Positions 48,937 through 62,300 of a stretch of 64,000 bases of DNA are shown here, in pieces. Each line of letters starts with the position of its first letter. Positions within the stretch are counted from its first letter, which is position 1. The notes under the pieces were generated by a model. It ran no database searches and had not been told where the DNA came from. It saw only the letters and a program-made list of their open reading frames with translations. A program made the position numbers and the translations under genes. This stretch comes from Ophthalmolycus amberensis (taxonomy: Eukaryota > Chordata > Actinopteri > Perciformes > Zoarcidae): contig JAFEUB010001787.1 in NCBI GenBank assembly GCA_024529925.1, forward strand, positions 1,033,501 to 1,097,500, read 5' to 3'.

Positions 48937-49560
48937 GGTGGAGGTCACAGAGAAGCACGAAGACATGGCGGAGGGGAGAGGGAGGAGAAGCAGGAGGCAC
49001 AACCAAAAAAGAAATGAGGAGATGTGGAAGGAGAGGAAGTAGGGGGCAGCAACAGGGGAGGATGTTGCAAAGAGTTAAAAAAAAAAAAAAGGCAAGGGAG
49101 GATTTGGGAAGAGATGGAGGGACATGGCACCGAGAGGTGAAAGGCAGAGGGGGGAATTGTGAGGGAAAGCGGCAGCTTCGAAGGGTTGGGGGGGAAGAGG
49201 CTGAGTCAATTCCTCTAAAAAACCAGAACCAAAATAAAAGGAATGAACCCATACCTTGGTCGTTTAACGTCAGGTGCGCCAGACCTTGAAAGGGAAAAAA
49301 ACAGAAAAAAAGAACAGAAAGAGGAAGAAAAGAAGGTCATAAAAGGCACGGGAAGAAAAAAAGCATTGTCACAACGTTGGACTGCAGTTTGTGACAGACA
49401 TCCTGGGGCAGACTTGGATGTCAGAGTTCAAATCAAAGGTAAAAAACGGAGAGAGAGAGAGAGCGAGAGAGAGAGTGAGCGAGAGTGAGCGATAGAGAGA
49501 GAAAGAGAGAGAGAGAGAGAGAAAGAGAGAGAGTGAGAGAGAGAGAGAGAGAGAATAGTA
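48937..49560 (+). repeat. Purine-biased tract
   Basis: About 620 bases in which the plus strand is strongly enriched for G and A, including A14 at 49077-49090 and GGGGGG-type runs. It ends in the GA microsatellite at 49448-49554. Long purine strands of this kind can form intramolecular triplexes. Lys/Glu/Arg-rich frames on plus and Ser/Pro/Phe-rich frames on minus are direct results of the bias. Confidence 0.85.
49448..49554. repeat. (GA)n microsatellite
   Basis: Imperfect GA tract of about 107 bases with GC, GT, and AA interruptions. Confidence 0.95.
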
Positions 49561-52059
49561 ACAGAAAACAAGCAAACACTTCTTGAGTGAGGTGTGGGGG
49601 GTTTAGAAAAAAAAGCATTTTCATTTGGCGCAACCCCCGAAGGCTATTGCTCTCACAAATGCTTTTTTTTCCTCTGGAGTACTTATGGAACACACAGAAC
49701 TGTTTGGCAGAAAAGGCTTGAACTGGATTCCTCATCTCCTACTGTGCACAAATAACAACAAAAAGAACCGGAACTCTGCAAAGTCTCACATAGAGGGTCA
49801 GAGATAAACCTGGGAAAACGCTACGGGGTAAAATCCTTTGTGTTACCTGTATAAACCCAAAGCCAAAGATTATCCCAACAAAGGTGTGAGCACCACAACA
49901 TCTGCCCAAAACATGTAGCCCATTGAGCGATTTAACTGTAGGCTACAGTGCACACATCTTGCCAAAACCACAGATGACTCGATTTAAAAGATGTCCACAA
50001 GGAGCTCCAGCTGTTGTGACATTAAGTTACTTCTGAATCAGACCACAGCACCGAGCAACCTGCACGACATCTTAGGAAACACAATCAGTCATTCACAACT
50101 GTTGTCAATCCAGTCGCAGCACAATCATCCTCACAAACAGCAACCACACTTTCACAACCGACATTAAAAGAAGCAGCAGGCCGGACTATTGAAGGTTACT
50201 CCTTAAAGCAACAGAACAAAGGGGGCCTTATTGTCTCCGGGAGACTTTGTGGTCCTACCAGAGGGACTTTTCCGTTATATTGTATATTATGTTGTATAAC
50301 TGTCTAGACTGTGAGGATATATGAAGAAAAACATGTTTCTTATACAATGGTTACGCAGCAGTATTTACAACCACAATGACATATAATAGCTCTCACTGTT
50401 TGACATGTCAGCATTAATACAGCAGCTGTACACCTGTACAGGGGATCATCAGGGACAAAAGGCCTGACAGGAGGGAAAATAATAACAAAACATGTGTTTA
50501 AACGTCATAGCTGGCACGGGTCATGCACTGTAAACAAACACTAGCATGTCTCGGGGATAGAATTCCTGAAAGCAAACCTTAAAACTGAGAAATAGAATGT
50601 TTAGAAAAAAAAGGAAACTATGGCCGAAGCAAGGTTTACTCCCAAATCAACCCAAAGGCTCAAGTTAATTGGATTTAACCCCAGGCAGCACAACATATCA
50701 ACAGCATTATGTCTGTTGGACTACAAGTCCCAAAAGGTCAAATGGTTTCAAGCCAACCTGTATTTCCTTTGATCAATATCATTTCAAACATGAGACTCCT
50801 GGTGTTACCAGCAGGCAGCTCAATCAAGTAAACCCTCCACCATCAAAGAAGTGCAGTGGTGTTACCTTGGAGTGCTTTACTTTCATTTGGAATATCAGTA
50901 TGTACCAGAATAAACATACAAACAATTCTGCTATCAAAATATTTGCTACGTTAAACACACTACAGATTAATTATTTGGTATTATATTGACCTACATTTAG
51001 TAAAAACATTTCCCAAAGAAATGTTGGAATGCCTCACCCACTGAATGCTGCAAATGGGAGAGACAGTCCTTAAAGCAGCACCAACGGCGAAACTTCAGCT
51101 CCCATGCACAGCAAGCGTGCCAGGGTTTGTCTCTGGGAGGCGTGTGCATCGACATATAAACTGTGGACTGGCTAACTGAGTTGCTTGACAGCTAAGGTTG
51201 CCAAAACATGCAGTTGCTGCAATAAAAAGATCGTGTCTAATGTCTAAGAAAACAAAGCAACACACAACTGGGGGCTTGCAGCCGGAATGCACAAGACAAG
51301 TCTATGCCACCACCAGGCAGCAGGTACATCACAATTCAAAGACTACAGAAGCGAAAATGACTCTTGACTCCAAGCTGTCCCTGTTGCCTTCTTTCTTAAT
51401 AACATCTGTGATTCAGGCAGAGGAAATGTACAGGCAGAGCGTTTTATTCATGTGGCTGCAGTCCGTTTCCAGCCGGCCCTTTGCAGGGAGTCCAATCATT
51501 CTCACTCTGCCTCCCTCTGTTGTTGTTCCCTTTCGCATAATCCATTAAGGAGATAAGGCAAAGGCTCCTGCAATGAAACAGAACGGCGCTTTCGCTGCAT
51601 ACGAACTCATTCGAATGCACCAACCGGCCAGCCCGGCCTCATCCAGCTCAGGCAGGCCAAAGGCAGCGTGCTGAAGAAGAGGACGAAGGTGAAGAGAAGG
51701 TCAGAAAAGACGCGCAGAGGGAAGGACAGAGCGATGGCAGCGAGTTGTCAAATGGCGTCTTCACAGCCAGTGTTAAGCAGACATTCACAGACAGGTGTGC
51801 AGCGCAGTGGCAGAGAAAAGCCAAAAAATCTATTCATTCCAAGGCAACGTACCAGGAAATTAAAAGGTCGTGATTTGATCGGTGCAACGTGCCAATCAAT
51901 TTTCACAACATTTGTTCCCCCAAAAACAGAAAGCTGCGTACACACCGACACACACACAGCCAGTCACACACATGTTGTTGTCTTGGCAGAAGCACAGGAT
52001 GCCAGACTCCATGCCAGATTCTGATCAGGATGTGACGGGCTTTCACCATCAAGTGGTCT

Positions 52060-52082
52060 GAGAGCGAGAGAGAGAGAGAGAA
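52060..52082. repeat. (GA)n microsatellite
   Basis: Short GA tract with one GC interruption. Confidence 0.9.
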
Positions 52083-53931
52083 GACGGATGACTGAAATTG
52101 AAATGACTGATCAGTGTAAGACATCTGAATACTACAGACATAAGGAAAAGCTCCGTCTCTCTCAACTACCATTCTGCATCAATATTGGGGTACAAATCAA
52201 ATGACCACAGCCACAAGCCAAGCCGCACGACACCTCCTTGACATCTGAGCATTTCATTACACCCGTAATTCTGCGGCGAGTACAGATGGGAGAGCCTGAC
52301 GGAACCGGTGCCGATTGGATGGTTATGATTGAGTGGCAGATGGAGCGGGGTCATAATTCTGCCATTAGGAGGAGACATGCTTACGTCTTATCTGGCCAAC
52401 TCCTCTTCCCCTCTGTTTTCCGCCCATATTCCCACCTTATTCTTGGCTCCTCGTCTCCACACCCAGCCCTCCATCAGCCAGCTGCAGCTGCCTCCTGCTC
52501 TCTTCTTCCTCCTCTGACACTTTCTTCTGCTTTCTGGACTGATGAATAAAGGCCACTATTGTTCAGCAAACTACTGATTTCATTCAAAGGACTGTTGGTG
52601 GCTCAGACACAAGTGTCAGATAGTGCCAGACACTGCATGATTAAGATAGAAGCAGGCGGTGCCAACAAGGTATAGAAGTATGTCTCAGTGTATTCACCAG
52701 ACTGATACATTCATTTTGTTTAATGCAAACCATCTAGAAATGATTGCATGGGTAATACTGTGGAGTCTTGCACGTATTCGTTTTGAATGCAGCAGTCAAC
52801 AGGTACAGCATGTTCTTGAATGACCTTGTAAGCCATTTCTCTGTCTCACACACACACACAGTCTCAGGAACACACACAATTGGTAGGGACGGAGAAAAAT
52901 GGTCGTAATCACCATTATCATTTTCTACCCCTTCTGTACTTCCTCGATCCCTCGTTCATCAGATGGCCACAGAGACTGGAGTCAGGAGTGTGGTGCTGGG
53001 CTGGCATGTTAAATAGCATCACCCTCTAAGGACTCTCAACAGCATATGGCCACCGCACTTTATGCGTCTCCTGAAGGCACATGCCATACCGACACAAAAC
53101 CTTCTTTACTTTCAGATGCCGAAATGGCAGTCGGTTAAAAAACCTATCTTTGATGACTTTAGTGGGAGCGAGCATTACCAAAAGGCAAAAGCTAGCGAGG
53201 TGTACAAAAATCAGGAAGCATAAAATAAGAACAATGAATGCTGGGTGCACCCTTGGCACGAGATATAAAAACACACAATATCTAAAACATTTGACACAAC
53301 CACAAATCACTGGTTTTTACTAGGCCTGGGCACACATAAAGTTTTACTGCGTAATCATTGCTGCATGTCTCCCATTGCCAAATAGTGCAGGCACGGCCCT
53401 CGAGGGCTCAGAAACAATCCAGGGCAATTTGTAAAACATCTGCTTAAAAGACGTGGGGAAATGGATCGGATTGAATGTGAATGATATTCATCTCGGTAGG
53501 CTGATCCATAATGCATAGTGTCTTTGAACAGCTTAAATAATGTAGAAACTGTGGCAGAATTTAAAGTGCTTTAATAATTCATTGTGGATATCTATTCTAT
53601 GAGAGAGAGAGAAAGAATGAGATAGTGGGAGGTAAGGGGCTAAGAAGACCGCCGCAATCTTGCCAAGAGTTATAGACTGATGTTAAAGGCTTCCATGTCT
53701 TACAACGCTTTAAATTATTAATAATGAGCTGGCTCGTTTCAAAAGGAAGAAACAGGTTCTATACTTTAACATCAAGAGAATTAAATGACAATCTTGCTCG
53801 CTGGGTCCACGTCGCTTACCGACTGTGGAGTCATTGACTGCAGCTTGCTGGGATTCTAATGAAGGATAAAAGACAGACGCTGCAGATACAAAGTAGAAGT
53901 TGCTTTCATTATGAAGCTGCAGCTCTGTGTA

Positions 53932-53936
<5 letters not shown>

Positions 53937-53968
<32 letters not shown>
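53937..53968. repeat. (GT)n microsatellite
   Basis: Sixteen uninterrupted GT dinucleotides. Confidence 0.95.
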
Positions 53969-53969
<1 letters not shown>

Positions 53970-54642
53970 GCACTGAGGACATCATTTAAATACTCCTTTC
54001 CGACTAGGCAGTTGTGCTCTGAGGTAGTCGCTGTACGACAAACGAGTAAATGGTTCATTTCTGGTCCACAGTTTGCTTTCTGAGTACAGAATCACTTTTT
54101 TGCGGTTTTATTACAACGATGACATGATTGGATCAGTAAAGTCAAGCTTTCCTCAGCTGTCCCCTGTAGGGCCCCTGGGCTCCTTTTAAACCTCTGTATT
54201 TGTCTGCTGCAATGCCAGTTTAGGAATCGGGATGTTTGTTCAAGGAATACAGTCCGCCTTGGTAATAAGTTCTTATTAATAATGTCTTATTGATGTTTAG
54301 GGTAAAAAAAGCAAAGAATAGCTTACTGACACCCAATCAGATAGCTACGTGAAGACTGGAAAAGTGTGGAGTCAGTGTTTCTTCAAGGTCTGCATCTGTC
54401 CGTGCAGGTCACTGCAGTGTCTTCTGTTATGCACACACGGTACACTGTAGAAAAGCATGTCGCCCGTAGGATTCTGAACGGATGTTTTAAAGATCAGATT
54501 TGGATTTACAGCGTGATGCTACATTAGTCAGCTACTGGGAGCAAAAGTCTAATGTTCAGATCTGCTGGGTGCCGCATGCACTAACCAACATGCCTACGTT
54601 TGATAGGCGGAGTCCTGTGTCCATCAAGCCAGCACTATCTTT

Positions 54643-55108
54643 TAGGGGTGTAACGGTTCACAAAATTCACGGTTGGGTTGGGTACGATACAGTGGAGCCA
54701 CGGTTCGGTACGTTTCGGTACAGTAGAAAACTATAAATGCCAGAGAAATGTACTTGATTTTAAAATATATTTATTCATTACAACTAACATCATAAAGTTA
54801 TTCTTTGACTTTGAACAATGATGGAACTATACCTGAGTGACCCATCTTCTGGGGTGTCTTCTTAGCAACACATAAGCATAAAAAACAAAAACTGCTCCTT
54901 AACGTTATGTAGTATTGTTACTTACATCTTGCTTACATCTTGTATTGTTACTTAAATCTTGCAAAAGAGATTTTTAATCTCAATGGGACTACCTGGTAAA
55001 ATAAAGTTGTTGTTTTTTTATTCAAATGTATTCGGTTCGTCATGCGTACCGAACCGTGAGCCTCGTACCGAACGGTTCAATACGAATACGCATATCGTTA
55101 CACCCCTA
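54643..55108. mobile_element. hAT non-autonomous element, 466 bp
   Basis: Ends TAGGGGTGTAACGGTTC and, on the opposite strand, TAGGGGTGTAACGATAT share 13 terminal bases. A perfect 8-bp duplication, CTATCTTT, flanks it (54635-54642 and 55109-55116). Sub-terminal CGGTTCGGTACG-type repeats occur in both orientations, as expected for hAT sub-terminal binding sites. It has no coding capacity. The termini match a common fish hAT MITE family (from memory). Confidence 0.94.
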
Positions 55109-55116
55109 CTATCTTT

Positions 55117-58100
55117 ATGACACAAATACAAAAAGTCACCATTGCAAACTAAAAAGTTAGAAGCAGGGAAAAAAGCACAACAGGTGAAGTGGCCTACGGG
55201 CGATGAGCACGTGGTACTACGGACTAGACGAGATCGAGAGAAGAACATTACTTTGACAACCTTCCACGTTGGCTGCAGCATTTTGTTCTTGTGGGCCGTG
55301 GCTCATATGGACATTTTTACAACACCGTGGCAAATAAAACACGCACATTACACTAAATAGGAGTTCATGGTACTGATGGACTGGATATACCAAACATATA
55401 AAAACATGTTTATTTCTTGGTTTTGATGTGTTGGTTTCTGGCAGAACGCCCTAGATTCTCAAAGTATCTGAATAAAAAAATGGACTCCCACAGCATTTCA
55501 GAATCCAACTCTGTGGTTGTGTGAGCGCGCATGCATTTGACTTCCTTGGAAACACCACAAGGGAACTGTTGACCCCACGCGAGGCACTTAAGCTGAGTGA
55601 GTCAAGCATTAAATCTTTATGGTCACTTTCCGCTTTACACAGCAGCAACAGCCATCATCTGTCAGGAGCGATGCACTAAGTTGTTTGGAAGACTGTCAAA
55701 TGACGCGATATATTATTCAAAGGTACAATTAGAAAGGGCCACGCTACATAATTAAGATTGGCCATACCAAAGCTTGAGCGTGTTCATCTCAACCCTGCCA
55801 TGATAGATAATCCAAAACATTCTTGTCTGTCTTGATTTTGGAGCCACAGCTCTTGGTGTTTTAAGCACTGTCCTGATATACTGCACAAATAAAACATGAG
55901 CATTTCCTACTAAAGTGGCGATGCAACATGGGGCTTACCCATATTGCAAACACTGAGTGTTGTTTATTGGCTTAATAACTGTCTATGCTGAACGTGGGGA
56001 GATCACAGTCTTACAAGGGAAAATATCTCATATCCAGATATTATGCTCCCCCACATCTCCTAATTAACTGCATAACGCTGAGTGAATCACTTTGACTCAC
56101 ACATTTTGTTCATTAAAACACCACTAATATGTCATGGGATGTGTCTGGATAAATAAATCAGGGCTTGGAGATTGGTGAGGGGTAGAGATCTGAACAGTTG
56201 CCGTTCCATCTTAATTAAACAGTCCATAAATAAATAGGTCCTCCATATGTTGAGCTGGAGAAGTTAGACTAATTTCATGTTTTAGCCACCGGAGCTCGCA
56301 CACAGAAGCGGTGTTGATGATTTCCTCACTTATCCTAATTTACACAAAACAGACTAAAGATACTCAAAGGAGCTTCAGTGTTTTACTCGCTCACTGCCTT
56401 CGCTTCAGAGGAGGGGCTGTACCAACACTGAACGCAAATATGTAACATAGCAAACATAGCATCCTCATGTCGTAGAGTATATCTTCTAAATGATGTCCTT
56501 CACATGTCTGGAGTTCCTGCTGGGTCCATCTTGCGGAAACCAATAAACTCTTTGTCTGACCTCTATTTCCCTTTCATTGATGAGGTCAAAACTAATCATT
56601 GGTCCCCACTGAGATCTGGTGTCCAGTATCCATCTGTCCTTCCTCTCCTCTTCCTAATCTACAACTGCCAGTGCTGCAGAAGCATCCGAAAACTGCTCCA
56701 TCCGCCCTCTTTCAAGAGTCAATTTCATGGAATGAATGCCTCCGACTGCCACTCCTGGACTCTGCTCGTTAGGGAAGCTGAAAGTGGGCAGTGGGCTACG
56801 GAAATGCATGCCGTCGGTTACAGTCATTCTTTTTGTTTCTCCGGATGTTGGAAGCTCTAATTGCAATGTGATGGAGAGCACAGCAGCATTGATGGAAGGA
56901 AGGAAGTCAGTCTTCAAGTGGGCGATTAGCACATGGAACACATGGACCCCCCCCCCCCACACCCTCTTATGTACAAACCATTTAATAACAGCTCAATCCT
57001 CCACACACGCACAACCTACTCAAAGCTACAAGCACTCTTTCAAGTCCTTGTTCCTCATTTTGCACCTCTGGCACTTGCAATCTTTGAGATTGACCATGTA
57101 GTTTCATACAGAGTTTCAAGTCTGGGTTGTGTTAAACCAGCTGAAAGATAAATGAAAAGATGAGAACTTCCACTTATCAATATCTACAAGTGTGATAAAA
57201 ATAAATAATCATCCTTCACTTAACAAAGCTCATTCACAAAGTATTAAAAGACTGGTGAAGGCAGATCTTTTTTAAATAATAATTGTCGCCCGTATCGCAA
57301 AAGTAAACCCATGTCAGTGAGATAAAGTAAAAACAACAGAAGCCCCTGCTCCTCTGAGCCATGAACGCTCAAGTCAAGGCAAAGTAATCTACAGGGACAT
57401 TAGTGTAAAATAGCACCTTGCCTTGAGCGTTTGTTGATGTTTAATGTTTCATTTTGACAATTTTCTCCCTTCAGCCGGCGTTTAGAGCACACATCCTGTT
57501 CCTCTCCACTAACGGCACGGCAGTGAACTGTAGTTTCGTGGTCGGGGAAAAACTAAATCCTAATGGCTTTTCCTGGAAATGTGGCATCCCGTCAGGGCAA
57601 CTTCCTGCCTTGTGTCAGGGGGTGGGTCTCAGCAGGTAACTACAAAAACATCCCATAATGGAGAATTAATGTCTTCCAACTGAGCCGACGCGCTAACTAC
57701 ATTCAGCTCATTGGGTCGGGTAAACACCATTAGACCATGGATTCTGCAGTGCTCCTGGAAGTTCAGTCATTTGAGAGAGGGAGTTAGATAAGTATGCCTA
57801 AATTTATGGAAATTGTGTAACAAATGTATTCATAATTCATGAGCCTATTTTCTGATCCTGGAATACTCTTTGTGGGGAACAATACGCAGCTTGATTTAAC
57901 TGAGATTGTAAAGTCCCAACTGGCATATCCTCCTTACTCACGACAGTATAATGGTGAATAAAATGGCTTTGAAGAAGTTGAAGTTGCTTAAACAGACTCT
58001 TTAGGAAGCTGAATTGTTCCAAAATGTATGTTAAATAGCTTATTCTCATATTCAGTTTATTCTTTTAACTGCCCTGAAAGCAAGATATCAGTTCTGACAG

Positions 58101-58848
58101 TCAGATGAATCAATCAATTCACTGTCTGACACATTCAGCCACTGCATTCTTAAGATCCTTCACTGGGAAATAAGAAATGGAAAGTGTCAGATGAATAGTA
58201 AATATAGTAAGAAGCGAGAAGTGGTCTTAATATGAAAAGATAAAAAAATGTATAGACTTATTTTTTGTCCCGACATCTCTCTTAAATGCAAAGCCATGCC
58301 ATCAAATGGCAGAGCTCAACCCTAAATTAAGGAAACAAATCTCAAGTTGTTTTTTTCCCAGAGACAAAACAGTATCTTGTTTAGTTTCAGCCGCTGAGCA
58401 AAAAGCCCTGCTGCTTGCTTTCATCTCGCCAAACTCCAATTAGGCAAACTGAACAAATACCAGCGAGCGAGAAGTCCTCTGCATATTCAAACAAAAGGGC
58501 TCCTGAGTTTGAGCGAGGAAAGGGAGCTAAAGAGAGGGAGGAAGCGAGGAGGGAGAGCTGATCACAAGAAAATTAAACGGCACTGAACCTTGTCAACAAA
58601 TATTTCAACAATGTTAAACACGGTGCCGGAGATGTCTGGTGCTGCTGTGCTGTGAAATAGCTCTGTTTGGAATGGAGTTTCACGTATGATGGGCGGGGAT
58701 AAAAAACACAACTAAGGAGACAAAACATCAAGTGTGTGTGTGTGTATTTGTGAAGGGATATCAGTAGAACAATGTTCATGCAAAGGGGATGGTTGGTGTA
58801 TTTGGAAGTGTTGTTGTATGAGGTAATTATCCATAGTCAGTGTATACC
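55117..58848. other. Non-coding DNA with no supported gene
   Basis: Unique sequence with a C12 run at 56947-56958 and a short GT run near 58732. Open frames at 56504-57101 on both strands show no domain. About 58330-58560 is repeat-free and may be constrained, but this is only an impression. Confidence 0.5.
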
Positions 58849-59370
58849 TACAGTAGATGATGGTTGCCCCCAGTTTGGAGAAACAGACAGGAGTACCAGC
58901 ACGGGAGCAACGTATTGTTCGGCCATGCCTGGTGGCAGCAGGACAATGTAGTTTAGACACTAAAAACAATCAATATCAGTCAACGCTACATCGAGAGTAT
59001 TTTCACCGCCATTAGACAGTTCCAATGGGGAACTAAAGCAGTTATGTCTATCCATGCTGTCTACAAAGATACCCGACTCCGTCGACAAAAGCAGATGTTG
59101 CACAACACGGAAGTTGCTGCCTCGATTGATTTGTTTGTTTGCGTTGATTGTGTGGCTTTGGTGTTTTAAAAGGGTTAGTTGGGATTCACCAGTACCCCGC
59201 CATAGAGTCTGACGGCAAGGTGAAGCAGTGAGTGAAAATGTTCAAAATAAAGAAATATAGATTTTGGCTGAAGTATGTTTTGCTGCGTCCACAGCAATGC
59301 ATTGCTTTGCTTTAATGCTGGTACTCCTGTCTGCTTCTCTACATTAGGGGCATGCCGACTCCCAAATATC
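58849..59370. mobile_element. Fold-back MITE-like element
   Basis: The arm at 58866-58901 and the reverse complement of 59316-59351 agree at 31 of 36 positions, sharing CAGACAGGAGTACCAGCA exactly. The interior has no coding capacity. The outer ends (near CTACAGTAGATG on the left and GGCATGCCGACTCCC on the right) are less well preserved, and no target duplication was found. I recall a fish fold-back family with these arms but could not check it. Confidence 0.75.
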
Positions 59371-62300
59371 CCATAAAGCAGAATCCATATTTCTGCTCAT
59401 CATCCTACCTGCCTGTAAATGCCTAAAGCCCGTCATTGCCTTCATTAAATTTCTCCTTTAGCGATGTGGAGTGTTCCACCTTGAAGTGTCAGAAATATAC
59501 GAGCGTCTCGTCGGCCCAAGAACATTGAGGTGAAATAGAAACAACCGACGCAAAACCACTTCCTTCTCCTCAATGTTGGACGGTTGTTTTCTTCCCACGT
59601 TTCCTTTCTCCTCCAAGTCTCTCTTCACTTGTAAGAACTTCTGTGGACAAATGCAAGAGATGCTGCAGACCGACCCTTGTTGGCATGGCAACTGGCTCCA
59701 GTATCTTTTCTACCATGACGATGGCCATACTGGGGTATTCACATTATGCTTCACATCCCCCCCCCGCTCTCTCTCTCTCTTTCTTCCACAGTCAGTCATT
59801 CTCATCTAGTGATAATGTCTTCCTTGTCTTTTTATATGGCATCACTCTGGAGGTCACTTCTCCCTGTCTGTGTCTTTTGCAGCAAGTAATTAAGATTCCA
59901 TTGTGTGTTTTTATTACATTACATATCCAAATACATAACACTTAGCTCTGTTTAGTCAAAAGGGATTTTCATTTGAATAGGTTTGTATAACTGAATAAGA
60001 TAATTTGGTAATTAAATGAAGGGTACATATGAATCAGTAATGATATTCACTAAATAGTGTGTCCTGGCCTACAGAGGTAACCTCAGCAGAGATTGCAGGT
60101 AAAGGGCAGTGGACCTTCCCCTTTCATAAATCTCCCCACTACAGCACAACTGCCTTTTGGGGATAAATCCTTTTTATATAGTCCTGTAGCCCATTAAGTC
60201 CACATTGCCAAGGCTGTATTGTTTAACTTCAAGCATTTGTCAGAGAACCTAACACCGATGAAGTGCAGATGAGTGGAATGACTAAGACCTGCAATAATTA
60301 GCAACTTATTACATTACTATAATCAAAAACAAGCTAACCGAAACACTAGTTGTAGAGAATCAAACTCAAGGGAACCAACAGAACTGGAGACCAAACAGAG
60401 AACGTTATATCGGCGGATCAAATTCAGATTGGATTCATTTCTCTGGCACCTGGCTATCTAGAAGAACAAGAAAAGAAATAAAATGATTGGAGCAGCCCGT
60501 CACCAAGGAGCTCTCTGGAGACCAACACAAGCCTCAGGAGCAAGAAGTCCATGTTATCTCACAGCCACACCCGATGTGTGTATGCATGTGCAAAGGTGAA
60601 CTTTTGCCAACGCCTTTGAGACTTTGATACTGTACGCAGAGTACATACCGTCATATGCGCTAGTGCCGCCAAAACCCTCACCACCACCACCTTGGTTTTG
60701 GCTAGCGCTCATACAGTGTAGCATTGCTAAATCATACAGGGCTGTTATGCTGGTCTCCACTGATCCCATCTGGCACGACTTCACCTTCAGATCCGCCGTG
60801 CTGTTCGGAGCCCCACGATAGCTCTTTAAGAAAACCACTCAATCTGTTCTCTGGGCTATTTTTGCATCCTTAGCATTACTTCTCTCCAACAGGGACAAAG
60901 ACGGAAGCATAGAGCTGCAGGTTGTTTGACAGTGTTGACACATAGCAATATCTTCACATGGATTCAGGTGGTGGGCAGCCCTGCAATCCCACCCTCCTCT
61001 GCACTCCACCCACTCCCTCCTCCACCTCCTGGCGATAGATCAGAAAGGCTTGGTGCATCCTGAGTCACCAGCTATTTGGCACCAAATGCCCTCATCCCCT
61101 CCATGGCAGTCGTTCCTAGCAGTATGACAGTGGCTGAATACCAGTCGCCGCTGGATCAGCTCATCCCCCGGGGGGGCCCAGAGGAAACTGGATGAGTGGC
61201 TCAGAACGCACAAGAGAGAGAGACCCCTGAATATGCTGGCTTTGTCCCTTACTGTGTGTCGTGGCAGGGGGTCATTACTTGGCCACGTTTACAAGTCGAA
61301 GAGCGCAGATAAGACACTTATAAAGGAAGCTGCTTGTAATGGAGTTTCCCCATTGCAGTAGTTCGACTTGTATTGGATATTAGTCTGGCAAAAATAAAAC
61401 GTTGTCCAACCTTCTACTGTAAATTAAAGTTGCGTTGGCTACGTCTTAAACATACCGGTAGTTAGCTTATGAAATGTTGGGACCATAAATGTAACAATTG
61501 GCACAAACGGTGAGCATCACTGTGACTGAAAAAAGAAAGTAAAAGAGTGGCATGAACAAAAAAAGAACAATGTCAAAGGAGATGTCTCAGTATCAACTCC
61601 ACTCTTTGATACAAGTACAGTCTCTGTGCAGCGCAGTGTAAAAACACTAAAGCCATGACTGGTTAGCACCAAAGATATCGCGAAAATCAGAAAAGAAAAG
61701 AAGAAACAAGCTTCCTGAGGATTACCGCTTTAATCCATGAGCACTCTATGAATGCTAATGTGCCGGCTCCAGGCACAAAGAACTCAAATCCCCTGCGGCC
61801 CTCCACTGCTCTCCTTTGCTTATTAGAACTTCTTATTATGTGACACTATAAAAAGATTGATTCTGGTGATCCACAAGAGTGCTAACATTAGCATGTGTTA
61901 AATAGTCGGGACATGTACACCGCTGTGTCAGGACTAGCTAAAGAACACTGTTGAGTATCTGACATCAGGTCGCCAGGGATCAGACCGACGTTACTCGTTA
62001 CTTGTCTCGATCGTCTCGTATCTCTGAAGCCTCAAACATACTCGCTCATGTGAACGGCATGAAGACACATTCCCTCTCCCTCTCTTGCTATCTACTGTCA
62101 TGTCAAGCAAACTGACCACAAGGTCAGTGCACCACTAAATCCAATTATATGCAATTATAGAGTGTGTCTTATGCCAAAGAAAAGAGCTTTCATCTGAGGG
62201 GGGGGGGGGATTGTTTTCTCAAAGGGATGCAGTCCTTTGACCAGGAACGTCTCTCTGATGGGGCTCTATGAGAAGCTGTGTCAAAAAATCAAACCAATTT

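Larger units (their letters stand above)
47883..54634. other. Non-coding DNA with low-complexity tracts
   Basis: Contains the purine-biased tract at 48937-49560, GA and GT tracts (listed separately) and pyrimidine-rich DNA near 52400-52530. The remainder is unique. Open frames through the purine or pyrimidine tracts are compositional. A minus-strand segment at 53820-53847 has weak splice-like borders and is not called. Confidence 0.5.

Noticed and set aside
49014..49490. Lys/Glu/Arg-rich and Ser-rich open frames on opposite strands
   Set aside because: They mirror the purine bias and GA repeat.
53820..53847. Minus-strand 28-nt (or 18-nt) segment before a GTAAGC donor
   Set aside because: Acceptors are weak, the pyrimidine tract is interrupted, and 28 does not keep frame.
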